Assembly (NCBI GenBank): GCA_001311545.1 | Contig: BBBL01000075.1 | Coordinates: forward strand, 1-7,118 | DNA: 7,118 nt | Direction of reading: 5' to 3' | Source of the DNA: Thermus kawarayensis JCM 12314 | GTDB taxonomy: Bacteria > Deinococcota > Deinococci > Deinococcales > Thermaceae | Shown here: piece after piece, positions 1 to 6,627 of the stretch | Position numbering within the stretch: position 1 is the stretch's first letter | How the letters are laid out: every line of letters starts with the position of its first letter | Program-made: the position numbers and the translations under genes | The notes under the pieces: generated by a model | Databases searched by the model: none | Seen by the model: only the letters and a program-made list of their open reading frames with translations | What the model was told of the DNA's origin: nothing

Positions 1-964
1 CGCGGCCCAGCTACGTCCTGGGCGGGCGGGCCATGCGGGTCCTGGGGAGCCCGGAGGAGCTCCGGCGCTACCTGGAAGAGGTCTACGAGCCCCTGCAGGA
101 GAGGCCCTCCATCCTCCTGGACCGCTACCTGGAAGGCGCCGTGGAACTGGACGTGGACGCCCTTTCCGACGGGGAGGAGGTGATGGTGGCCGGGGTGATG
201 GAGCACGTGGAGCGGGCCGGGGTCCACTCCGGGGACTCGGCCACCGTCCTCCCCCCGGTGCACGTGCCGGGAAGGCCCTGGAGAAGGTGCGGGACTACAC
301 CCGCCGCCTGGCCCTGGCCCTGGGGGTGCGGGGGCTTCTCAACGTCCAGTACGCCGTCTTAGGGGAGGAGGTCTACGTCCTCGAGGCCAACCCCCGCGCA
401 AGCCGCACCGTGCCCTTCGTCTCCAAAGCCATCGGGATCCCCCTGGCCAAGCTCGCCGCCAAGATCGCCCTGGGCAAGCGCTTGCGGGAGCTTGGGGTGC
501 GGGACCTGGACCCCACCCCGCCCTACTACGCCGTGAAGGAGGTGGTCATCCCCTGGCTCAAGTTCCCCGGGGTCATCCCCGTCCTGGGGCCGGAGATGCG
601 CTCCACCGGGGAGAGCATGGGGGTAGACCCCGACCCCTACCTGGCCTACTACAAGGCGGAGCTGGGGGCCGGGCAGAGGCTTCCCCTCTCGGGCCGGGTG
701 CGGTTCCTCGGGGAGGGCCTGGAGGAGCTTAAGGCCCTCTACCGGGAGGCGGGCTTCCTCCTCACCGAGGGAGAGGACTACGACCTCCTGGTAAGCCTCC
801 TCCCCCACCCCGAGCTCCGCCGGGCGGTGGAGCGGGGCCTGCCCTTCATCACCACCCGGGAAGGGGCCTGGTGGAGCCTGAAGGCCATCCTGCGGGCCCG
901 GGAAAAGCCCCTTTCCGTCCAAAGCCTCCAGGGGTGGCACCGGGTGTACAATGGGGGCCAATGA
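1..964 (+). CDS. carB: Carbamoyl-phosphate synthase large subunit, 3' part (one frameshift)
   Basis: CarB makes carbamoyl phosphate from bicarbonate, ATP and ammonia supplied by CarA, feeding pyrimidine and arginine synthesis. The gene enters from the left edge (first full codon at 3), and about 320 C-terminal residues are present. The opening [26 protein letters not shown], and [15 protein letters not shown] segments are hallmarks of the second ATP-grasp (carbamate kinase) half. [17 protein letters not shown] leads into the C-terminal MGS-like allosteric domain. That domain is only about 95 residues, against roughly 135 in E. coli, and lacks the TxGTA segment. The frame changes from 3 to 2 at about 269-273: one missing G or A in VPGKALEKV would restore a continuous protein. 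The stop TGA (962-964) overlaps the next start in an ATGA, so the two genes are probably co-translated. The identification is secure; the frameshift is probably a sequence error. Confidence 0.95.
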   Translation, partial: AAQLRPGRAGHAGPGEPGGAPALPGRGLRAPAGEALHPPGPLPGRRRGTGRGRPFRRGGGDGGRGDGARGAGRGPLRGLGHRPPPGARAGKALEKVRDYTRRLALALGVRGLLNVQYAVLGEEVYVLEANPRASRTVPFVSKAIGIPLAKLAAKIALGKRLRELGVRDLDPTPPYYAVKEVVIPWLKFPGVIPVLGPEMRSTGESMGVDPDPYLAYYKAELGAGQRLPLSGRVRFLGEGLEELKALYREAGFLLTEGEDYDLLVSLLPHPELRRAVERGLPFITTREGAWWSLKAILRAREKPLSVQSLQGWHRVYNGGQ

Positions 965-1289
965 AGCTGGTCATCGCCATCGTCCAGGACACGGACGCCC
1001 CCGGCCTCACCAAGGCCCTCCTGGAGCGGGGCCTCCAGTCCACCAAGCTGGCCTCCACCGGGGGGTTCCTCCGGGAGGGGAACACCACCCTCCTCATCGG
1101 CCTCGAGGACGACCGGGTCCCCGAGGTGCTGGACCTCATCCGGGAGAAGTGCCGCACCCGCACCCGCCTGGTGACCCGGGGCCTGCCCCTCTCCGAGGCC
1201 CCCGATCCCTTCCTGGCCCAGCCCGTGGAGGTGCAGGTGGGGGGGCGGTGGTCTTCGTCCTGCCGGTGGAGGGCTTCTTCAAGGTATGA
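961..1289 (+). CDS. darA: P-II-like cyclic-di-AMP receptor family protein (DUF970; one frameshift)
   Basis: A small trimeric P-II-fold protein of the DarA/PstA (YaaQ) family, whose Firmicute members bind cyclic di-AMP in the cytosol; their output is largely unknown. The start [13 protein letters not shown], the core STGGFLREGNTTLLIG and the C-terminal end VEVQVGG-AVVFVLPVE are the family signatures. After repair the length is 109 residues, the same as B. subtilis DarA. T28, F36, N41, G47 and F99 sit at positions that I recall as nucleotide contacts in Firmicute structures, while the usual MGGNADSY loop reads LSEAPDPF. The reading frame breaks in a run of seven Gs (1239-1245); eight Gs would restore the ending ...FFKV. 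Its ATG shares ATGA with the carB stop, so it is the downstream cistron of carB. Binding of c-di-AMP here is inference; the family assignment is strong. Confidence 0.88.
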
Positions 1290-1313
1290 GGGCCTCCCCT
1301 CCGGGCCGGGCGC

Positions 1314-1349
1314 TGGACTACCCGGGGCCCGCCCGCTAAAGTGGGCGGG
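1314..1349 (+). promoter_or_regulatory. Leaderless promoter for the trmI operon
   Basis: A -35-like TGGACT (1314-1319, 4 of 6 matches to TTGACA) lies 17 bases before a -10-like TAAAGT (1337-1342). Seven bases later comes GTG at 1350, so transcription would begin at or next to the start codon, and no Shine-Dalgarno is visible. Leaderless transcripts with a TANNNT box just upstream of the start are well known in Deinococcus-Thermus. The spacing decides the trmI start. Confidence 0.7.
1328..1349 (+). repeat. 9-bp inverted repeat over the trmI -10 box
   Basis: CCCGCCCGC (1328-1336) and GTGGGCGGG (1341-1349) can pair over nine positions (one G-T) around the loop TAAA. The loop is the first part of the -10 box, and the right arm ends directly before the trmI GTG at 1350. 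No T run follows, so it does not look like a standard terminator. In read-through RNA from carB-darA it would fold just before the trmI start; in DNA it could be an operator. Either role is inference. Confidence 0.5.
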
Positions 1350-2114
1350 GTGGAAGGCGCGCTCTTCCTCCTCAAAGACGCCAAGGGCCGGGCCTTCCTG
1401 GTGCGCCTCCGGCCCGGGGGGGTGTTCCACCACCACCGGGGGACGGTGCCCCACGAGGCCATCTGGGAGGCGGGCCCCGGGGGCAGGGTGGCCACCCACC
1501 TGGGGGAGGTGCTTTCCGTGCACCGCCCTACCCTGGAGGAATACGTCCTGCACATGAAGAGGAGCGCCACCCCCACCTACCCCAAGGACGCCAGCGCCAT
1601 GGTGGCCCTCCTGGACCTGGCCCCGGGGATGCGGGTCCTGGAGGCGGGCACGGGCTCGGGGGGGCTCACCCTCTTCCTGGCCCGGGCGGTGGGGCGGGAG
1701 GGCCTGGTGGACACCTACGAGAAGCGTCCCCACCACCTTGAGCAGGCGGTGGAGAACATCCGGGCCTTCTGGAAGGTGGACAACATCCGCTTCCACCAGG
1801 GCGGCCTGGAGGAGGCCGAGCTTCCCCCGGAGGCCTACCACGGGGTGGCCCTGGACCTCATGGAGCCCTGGAAGGTCCTCGGGAAGGCCGCGGAGGCCCT
1901 CCTCCCGGACCGCTTCTTGGTGGCCTACCTCCCCAACATCACCCAGGTCCTGGAGACCCTGAGGGAGGCGGAGGGGCTCCCCTTGAGGCTGGAGCGGGTG
2001 CTGGAGGTGGGCTGGCGGGAATGGGAGATCCGCCTTCCCGTGGCCCACCCCCGCTTCCAGCAGGTGGGGCACACCGCCTTCCTCCTCGCCTTCAGAAAAT
2101 GGAAGGTCTCCTGA
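1350..2114 (+). CDS. trmI: tRNA (adenine-58-N1)-methyltransferase TrmI
   Basis: Transfers a methyl group from S-adenosylmethionine to N1 of A58 in the tRNA T-loop. In T. thermophilus this modification matters for growth at high temperature. The protein is 254 residues: a small N-terminal β-domain (about 1-70), the linker RSATPTYPKDASAMV (71-85), then a Rossmann methyltransferase domain with the SAM loop EAGTGSGG (98-105) and DLMEPWKV. D169 matches the catalytic Asp170 that I recall for the T. thermophilus enzyme. GTG at 1341 would add three residues, but it lies inside the hairpin and -10 box; GTG at 1350 fits the leaderless promoter and the family length (about 255). This is one of only two genes in the window without an apparent frameshift. 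Its last 16 bases overlap the rqcH start, so it leads the operon. Confidence 0.95.
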   Translation: MEGALFLLKDAKGRAFLVRLRPGGVFHHHRGTVPHEAIWEAGPGGRVATHLGEVLSVHRPTLEEYVLHMKRSATPTYPKDASAMVALLDLAPGMRVLEAGTGSGGLTLFLARAVGREGLVDTYEKRPHHLEQAVENIRAFWKVDNIRFHQGGLEEAELPPEAYHGVALDLMEPWKVLGKAAEALLPDRFLVAYLPNITQVLETLREAEGLPLRLERVLEVGWREWEIRLPVAHPRFQQVGHTAFLLAFRKWKVS

Positions 2115-3645
2115 TCCACGCCCTCCTGAGGGAGCTCGCCAAAGAGCTCCCCGCCCAGAACCTGGGACTGGCCTTCCCCGAGGAGGGACCGTGGCCCTCC
2201 TCCTCAAGGGGAAGACGGGGCGCATCTTCAACCTGGTCCTCCACTACCGCCCCCCCACCCCGGGCCTGGCCCTGGAGGAGGGCACCCTCCTGGGGGAGCC
2301 CAAGACCCCCTTCCAGAGGCAGCTCCAGGCCCGGGTCAAGGGGCCCCTGGCGGAGGCTAGGCAGCTCAAGCTGGACCGGGTGGCCCTCTTCCGCTTCGCC
2401 GGGGAAAGGGGCTTCGTGGACACCCCCCCTTCTGTCCTGGTCCTGGAGGCCACCGGCAGGAACGCCAACCTCCTCCTCCTGGACGAGGAGGGGAGGATCC
2501 TCGGGGTGGACCGGGTCATCACCCAGGAGGTGAACCGCTACCGGGAGCTCAAGCCCGGCCTCCCCTACACCCCCCCGCCCCCCTACGAGAAGCTGGACCC
2601 CAGGACGCTGACGGAGGAGGACCTCCGGGTGCTTTTGGGAAAGCCCCTAAAAGAAGTGGTCCGCCACGTGGACGGCATCGGGAAGGAGCTCCTCCTGGAG
2701 CTCTCCAAGCGGGCGGGCCTCACCCCGGAGGCCCCCTTGGACGAGGCAGGGGTGGGGCGGGTCTTCCGGGCCCTGAGGAGCCTGGTGGAGGACCCCTCCT
2801 GGCGCGCGGAGCTTTCCGAGGAGCTGAGGCGGCGCCTCGCCGAGGAGGAGAAGGAGGCCCTGAGGAAACCCCTCCTCGAGGCCCTGGAGAGGGAGAGGAG
2901 AACCCTCCTCGCCCGCCTGGCGGACTACCACAGGGCCCTGGAGCGTCTGGAGGAGGCGGAGGGCCTCCGGCGAAGGGCCGACCTCCTCCTGGCCCGGCTC
3001 AAGGAGGTGCCCAGGGGGAAGGAGAGCGTGGTCCTGGAGGGCTTTGACGGAAGCCCCGTGGAAATCCCCCTGGACCCCGCCCTCACCCCCCAGGAGAACG
3101 CCCAGAAGCTCTACCAGCGGGCGAGGCGCCTGGAGGAGCTGGCGGAGAGGGCCCTGGACCTCATCCCCAGGACCGAGGCCCGGGTGAGGGCCCTGGAGGA
3201 GGAGATGGCCCGGGTGCGGGAGGCTTCCTGGGAGGAGCTTTCCCGCCTCTCCCAAAGGACCAGGAAAAAGGAGGCCAGGCTGGGCCTCCGCTACACCTCC
3301 CCCTCCGGCTTCCCCGTGCTGGTGGGCCGGAACGCCAAGGAGAACGACCTCCTCACCCGGCTCGCCCACTCGGAGGACCTCTGGTTCCACGCCCAAGGGG
3401 TGCCGGGAAGCCACGTGATCCTGAAAGCCGAGGGGAGAAGCCCTCCCCTGGAGGACCTCCTCTTCGCCGCCAGGCTCGCCGCCTACCACTCCAAGGCGCG
3501 GGGGGAAAGGCAGGTGGCGGTGGACTACACCCGCAAGAAGCACGTCTGGCGGCCGAGGAAGGCCCCCCCGGGCCAGGTGCTCTACACCCAGGCCAAGACC
3601 CTCTTCGTGGAGGGCACGCTTCCCACGGAGGCCCCGGAGGAGTAA
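2099..3645 (+). CDS. rqcH: NFACT family ribosome quality-control protein RqcH (one frameshift)
   Basis: Bacterial RqcH (older name fibronectin-binding protein FbpA) binds split 50S subunits carrying a stalled peptidyl-tRNA and adds C-terminal alanine tails that mark the chain for degradation. ATG at 2099 gives [20 protein letters not shown]; the frame then breaks in GGG at 2185-2187, and one extra G joins it to the long frame that ends at 3645, giving 515 residues. The NFACT-N domain carries the D93-R94 pair (KLDRVALF) that in B. subtilis is needed for Ala tailing. Acidic and basic helices with coiled-coil character fill about 220-390. NFACT-R (about 393-505) shows [36 protein letters not shown] and VDYTRKKHV. 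The start lies within the trmI end (16-base overlap) and has no Shine-Dalgarno, which points to translational coupling. The family is certain; Ala-tailing activity is inferred from the DR motif. Confidence 0.92.
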
Positions 3646-3656
3646 ACTCGGGCTTC

Positions 3657-4018
3657 GTGAGGCGCGTGATGTTCCACGCCAAGATCCACCGGGCCACCGT
3701 GACCCAGGCCGACCTCCACTACGTGGGCTCGGTGACCGTGGACCAGGAGCTTCTGGAGCCGCCGGGATCCTGCCCTTTGAGCAGGTAGACGTCTACGACA
3801 TCACCAACGGGGCCCGGCTCACCACCTACGCCCTCCCCGGGGAGCGGGGCTCGGGGGAGGTGAGGATCAACGGGGCCGCCGCCCACCTGGTACGGCCGGG
3901 GGACCTGGTGATCCTGGTGGCCTACGGGGTCTTTGAGGAGGAGGAGGCGAGGCACCTCAGGCCCACCGTGGTGCTGGTGGACGAGAGGAACCGTATCCTC
4001 GAGGTGCGCAAAGGGTGA
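3657..4018 (+). CDS. panD: Aspartate 1-decarboxylase PanD proenzyme (one frameshift)
   Basis: Converts L-aspartate to β-alanine for pantothenate and coenzyme A. It is a pyruvoyl enzyme made by self-cleavage of the proenzyme. GTG at 3657 gives [20 protein letters not shown], which aligns without gaps with E. coli PanD and puts the cleavage pair at G24-S25 with K9 and Y22 in place. The frame breaks at about 3756-3760 (GAGCC, where GAGGCC is expected: [12 protein letters not shown]). After one added G the rest reads through to TGA at 4016 with R54, T57 and Y58 of the active site and NGAAAH intact, for 120 residues. The gene begins 11 bases after the rqcH stop; the nearest GGAGGAG lies about 14 bases upstream in the rqcH end. 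Its stop overlaps the next start as GTGA. Confidence 0.93.
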
Positions 4019-4864
4019 GGCGCCTAAGGCTCTACCTGGAGCTTCTCCGCTTTGAGCACACCCTCTTCGCCCTGCCCTTCGCCTACGCGGGGATGCTCCT
4101 GGCGGCGGAGGGGTGGCCGGGGTGGCCCACCTTCCTCCTGGTCACCCTGGCATGGTGGGGGCCAGGACCATGGCCATGGCCCTGAACCGCCTCATAGACT
4201 GGCGCATAGACGCCTGAACCCCCGCACCCGGAACCGCCACCTGCCCAAGGGCCTGGTGAAGCCCTGGGAAACCCTGCTCCTCGCCCTCTTCGGCCTCGGC
4301 CTCTTGGTCTACGCCGGGCTCCGCTTAAACCCCCTCACCGCCCGGCTCCTTCCCGTGGCCGTCTTCTTCCTTACCTTCTACAGCTACACCAAGCGCTTCA
4401 CCTGGCTTTGCCACTACGTCTTGGGCCTCACCATCGGGGCGGCCGCCGCCGGGGGGTGGATCGCCGTCACGGGGAGCTTCGCCCCCACGGCCTACTGGCT
4501 CTGGGCCGGGGTGGGGCTCTGGATCGCCGGGTTTGACATCCTCTACGCCACCCAGGACTACGCCTTTGACCGGGCTTTCGGGGTGCAAAGCGTCCCCGCC
4601 CGCTTCGGGATTCCCCGGGCCCTCGAGGCCGCCCGGGCCACCCACCTCCTGGCCTGGCTCGCCCTCCTCGGGGCGGGCCTGGCCTACGGGGCGGGTCCCT
4701 TTTACTACCTGGGCCTCTTCCTCGTGGGGGGGCTTCTCCTCCTGGAGCACCGCCTGGTCTCCCCCGAGGACCTTTCCAGGGTGGACCAGGCCTTCTTCCA
4801 GGCCAACGTGGGGGTGAGCCTGGGGATGTTCCTCTTCATCGTCTTGGACCTTGCCCTGCCTTAA
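4015..4864 (+). CDS. mqnP: UbiA-family polyprenyltransferase, probably MqnP (two frameshifts)
   Basis: An integral membrane enzyme that joins a polyprenyl chain to an aromatic ring. Thermus makes menaquinone by the futalosine route, and this sequence resembles the 4-hydroxybenzoate-transferase-like subfamily assigned there as MqnP, so a role in menaquinone synthesis is the best guess. GTG at 4015 overlaps the panD TGA by four bases. Two single-base losses, at 4150-4152 (TLA-MVGA) and 4212-4214 (RIDA-LNPRT, where GCCTGAA makes a false stop), split the frame. The repaired protein has 283 residues. The prenyl-diphosphate and Mg binding motifs are N58-D62-D66 (NRLIDWRID) and D175, D182, D186 ([12 protein letters not shown]); YSYTKR follows at 123-128. 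Many hydrophobic helices are evident, including [16 protein letters not shown] and an AAAAGGW stretch. Assignment to UbiA is firm, to MqnP moderate. Confidence 0.85.
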
Positions 4865-4916
4865 GTGCCCGCGCCTTGGTTCTGTAAGCCCCTACCTCAA
4901 GGAAGCCCTTTCGGGG

Positions 4917-4943
4917 CCCCTGCTCTGGCCTTCGCCGGAGGGG
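4917..4943 (+). terminator. Weak hairpin after mqnP, possible terminator
   Basis: CTCTGGC (4923-4929) pairs with GCCGGAG (4934-4940), with one G-U, around the loop CTTC. CCC and GGG outside can extend the stem past a two-base bulge (TG). The 3' flank is TGCTTAAAAA, not a T run, so intrinsic termination is doubtful. It lies 52 bases after the mqnP stop, where the operon should end. Confidence 0.25.
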
Positions 4944-4960
4944 TGCTTAAAAAGCCCTGG

Positions 4961-4972
4961 TACCCTGAGGGC
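4961..4972 (+). promoter_or_regulatory. Leaderless -10 box before ywlG
   Basis: TACCCT (4961-4966) fits TANNNT and is followed by six bases (GAGGGC) and then ATG at 4973. This is nearly the same geometry as at trmI and in the divergent spacer. I see no convincing -35 at 16-18 bases. It supports ATG 4973 as the start over the in-frame GTG at 4865. Confidence 0.45.
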
Positions 4973-5550
4973 ATGGAGGGCATCCGCAAGGCGGCAGAAC
5001 GGGCGATCCTAGAGTTCCTGGACCTCTTCCCCATGGGGAAGGGAAGCCTCTTCGTCCTGGGGGGCTCCACCAGCGAGGTCCTGGGGGAGAGGGTGGGGAT
5101 GAGGCCGAGCCTTCAGGTGGCCGAGGCCCTCCTGGAGGGCCTCCTTCCCCCCCTGGCGGAGAGGGGGGTGTGGGTGGCCGTCCAGGGGTGCGAGCACCTG
5201 AACCGGGCGTTGGTGGTGGAGCGGGAAGCGGCCCTGGCCTACGGCCTCGAGGAGGTCACCGTCTTCCCCCACCCCAAGGCGGGCGGGGCCTTGGCCACGG
5301 CGGCCTTCCTGCGCTTTAGGGACCCCGTGATGGTGGAGTCCCTCAAGGCCCAGGCCCACGGGGGATGGACATCGGGGGCGTCCTCATCGGCATGCACCTC
5401 CGCCCCGTGGCCGTGCCCCTAAGGCTTTCCCTGCGCAAAATCGGCGAGGCCGTCCTCCTCGCCGCCAAGACCCGGCCTAAGCTCATAGGGGGGGCCAGGG
5501 CGGTCTACACCCGGGAGGAGATGCTCAGGAAGCTGGAAGAATATCGCTGA
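4973..5550 (+). CDS. ywlG: UPF0340/DUF436 family protein YwlG (one frameshift)
   Basis: Member of the UPF0340 (TIGR01440, B. subtilis YwlG) family; its biochemical role is not known to me. From ATG 4973 the repaired protein has 192 residues, close to the family length of about 180. The conserved blocks appear in order: [48 protein letters not shown], and [20 protein letters not shown] near the C-terminus. The frame breaks in the G run 5360-5364 (HGG-MDIGG): six Gs are expected and five are present. No signal peptide or membrane segment is visible. An in-frame GTG at 4865, right after the mqnP stop, would add 36 Pro- and Phe-rich residues unlike the family and is rejected. The gene seems to have its own promoter, and its last 26 bp overlap the aminotransferase end on the other strand. 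Confidence 0.88.
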
Positions 5551-6580
5551 GGGCCTCGCGGAAGAGGGCCGCCACCCCCAGGGCCTCGTAGCGGTCGTAG
5601 GCCCCCATGAGGGAGAGGCGGAAGGCCCGGCCCTTCAAGGGCCCCTGCCCCCCGGCGATGACGGCGCCCCTCCGGGCAAAGGCCTCCTTCACCGCCCCGT
5701 AGGCCACCCCTTCCGGCAGGTAAAAGGCGGCCACGGCGGGGCTTGGCACCTCGGGAACGGGCCTCAGGCCCCGCTCCTCCCCCACCCCATAGAGGAGGCG
5801 TTCTGCCAGGCCTTGAGGGCGAGGTGCTCCTCCAGGCGGGGAGGACCGCCTCCAGGACGGCGGCCACCGCCCCCACCAGGTTGATGGCCGGGGTCCAGGC
5901 GCTCTCCCCTTCCCTTTGGGCCTTCAGCTCCCGGGCCAGGTCCAGGTAATACCCCCGGGGCTTAAGCCGCTCCAGGGCCCGGGGGAGAGGGCCACGAAGC
6001 CCAGGCCCGGGGGGCACATCAGCCCCTTCTGGCTCCCCGAGGCGGCGGCGTCCACCCCCCAGGCCTCGAGGGCCACCTCCCTCACCAAAAGGCTCGTCAC
6101 CATGTCCGCCCCCACCAGGCCCTCCGGGTTCTTGGCCTTGAAGGCCCGGGCCAGGGCGGGAAGGTCCACCAAGGCCCCGGTGGAGGTCTCCGAGTGGACG
6201 AGGAGGAGGCCCGCATACCCTTCCCTGGCCACGTCCTCGGGGCGGGGCACCCGGCCGTAGGGGTAGTCCAGGCGCTCCACGGAAAGCCCCGCCTCCCGGG
6301 CGATCTCGTAAAAGCGCTCGGAGAACTTGCCGTAGACCGGGACCAAGACCTTCTCCCCGGGGGCAAAGAGGTTCTTCACCAGGGCCTCCATGGCCAGGGT
6401 CCCGCTTCCCGTGAGGACGAGGACCTCGCCCTGGGTGCGGAAGGCCTCCTTGAGGAGGTCCCGCGCCCTCAGGAACAGGGCCCGGGCGGGCCCGGTGCGG
6501 TGGTGGAGCTGGGGGCGGGCCAGGGCCTCCAGGGCCTTGGGGTGCAGGCGCACGGGACCGGGGGTGAGGAGCCAGTCCAT
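5525..6580 (-). CDS. Class V PLP-dependent aminotransferase, alanine-glyoxylate/serine-pyruvate type (three frameshifts)
   Basis: A fold-type I PLP enzyme of the alanine-glyoxylate / serine-pyruvate aminotransferase family (also called the soluble hydrogenase 42-kDa group). The exact amino donor and acceptor cannot be read from sequence. ATG (6580-6578) starts [20 protein letters not shown]. Family motifs follow: [12 protein letters not shown] (57-68), [13 protein letters not shown] (129-141), D159 in ADMVTS (holds the PLP nitrogen) and the Schiff-base Lys185 in [19 protein letters not shown]. Three single-base losses, at plus-strand 5981-5985 ([15 protein letters not shown]), 5838-5841 ([14 protein letters not shown]) and 5797-5799 ([11 protein letters not shown]), break the frame. 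Repair gives 352 residues, normal for the family. The end is SDILPAS at 5525. It is the only minus-strand gene in the window and is divergent from the unknown gene at 6628. Confidence 0.88.
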
Positions 6581-6592
6581 GGGAGAAGTGTA
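6581..6592 (-). promoter_or_regulatory. Leaderless -10 box for the aminotransferase
   Basis: On the minus strand TACACT (6592-6587) is followed by six bases (TCTCCC) and then the ATG. It fits the TANNNT leaderless pattern. No good -35 match is seen 16-18 bases upstream, where the sequence is nearly pure G/C. Confidence 0.5.
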
Positions 6593-6615
6593 GCGGAAAG
6601 GGGGCCCGGGCGGGG

Positions 6616-6627
6616 TAGCCTAGGCGT
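6616..6627 (+). promoter_or_regulatory. Leaderless -10 box for the gene at 6628, within a GCCTAGGC palindrome
   Basis: TAGCCT (6616-6621) lies six bases before GTG at 6628. An 8-bp perfect palindrome, GCCTAGGC (6618-6625), overlaps the box and could be a protein-binding site or chance. No clear -35 is seen; the position where it would lie is next to the divergent -10. Confidence 0.42.

Noticed and set aside
1237..1250. Programmed frameshift in the G7 run of darA, like the slippage known in Thermus dnaX
   Set aside because: Nine other single-base losses of the same kind occur nearby in unrelated genes, so error is the simpler cause, and nothing useful is encoded by the unshifted frame.
359..2231. 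Long minus-strand open frames of 200 and 460 codons across carB, darA and trmI
   Set aside because: They are shadows of G/C-ending codons on the plus strand. Composition is Gly/Pro/His/Glu-rich with no recognisable motif, while the plus strand has conserved genes throughout.
2647..3543. Minus-strand 298-codon open frame inside rqcH
   Set aside because: Antisense shadow rich in Leu-Gly-Glu-Pro repeats; the plus strand encodes the NFACT domains.
4015..4220. mqnP as a true pseudogene with two frameshifts
   Set aside because: All catalytic motifs survive after two one-base repairs, the gene is coupled to panD, and the same kind of loss affects most genes here.
4905..4917. Small GCCC-GGGC hairpin after mqnP
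   Set aside because: Only four base pairs and no T run; expected often by chance at this G+C.
4865..4972. In-frame N-terminal extension of ywlG from GTG 4865
   Set aside because: The added 36 residues do not look like the family, and a leaderless -10 box points to ATG 4973.
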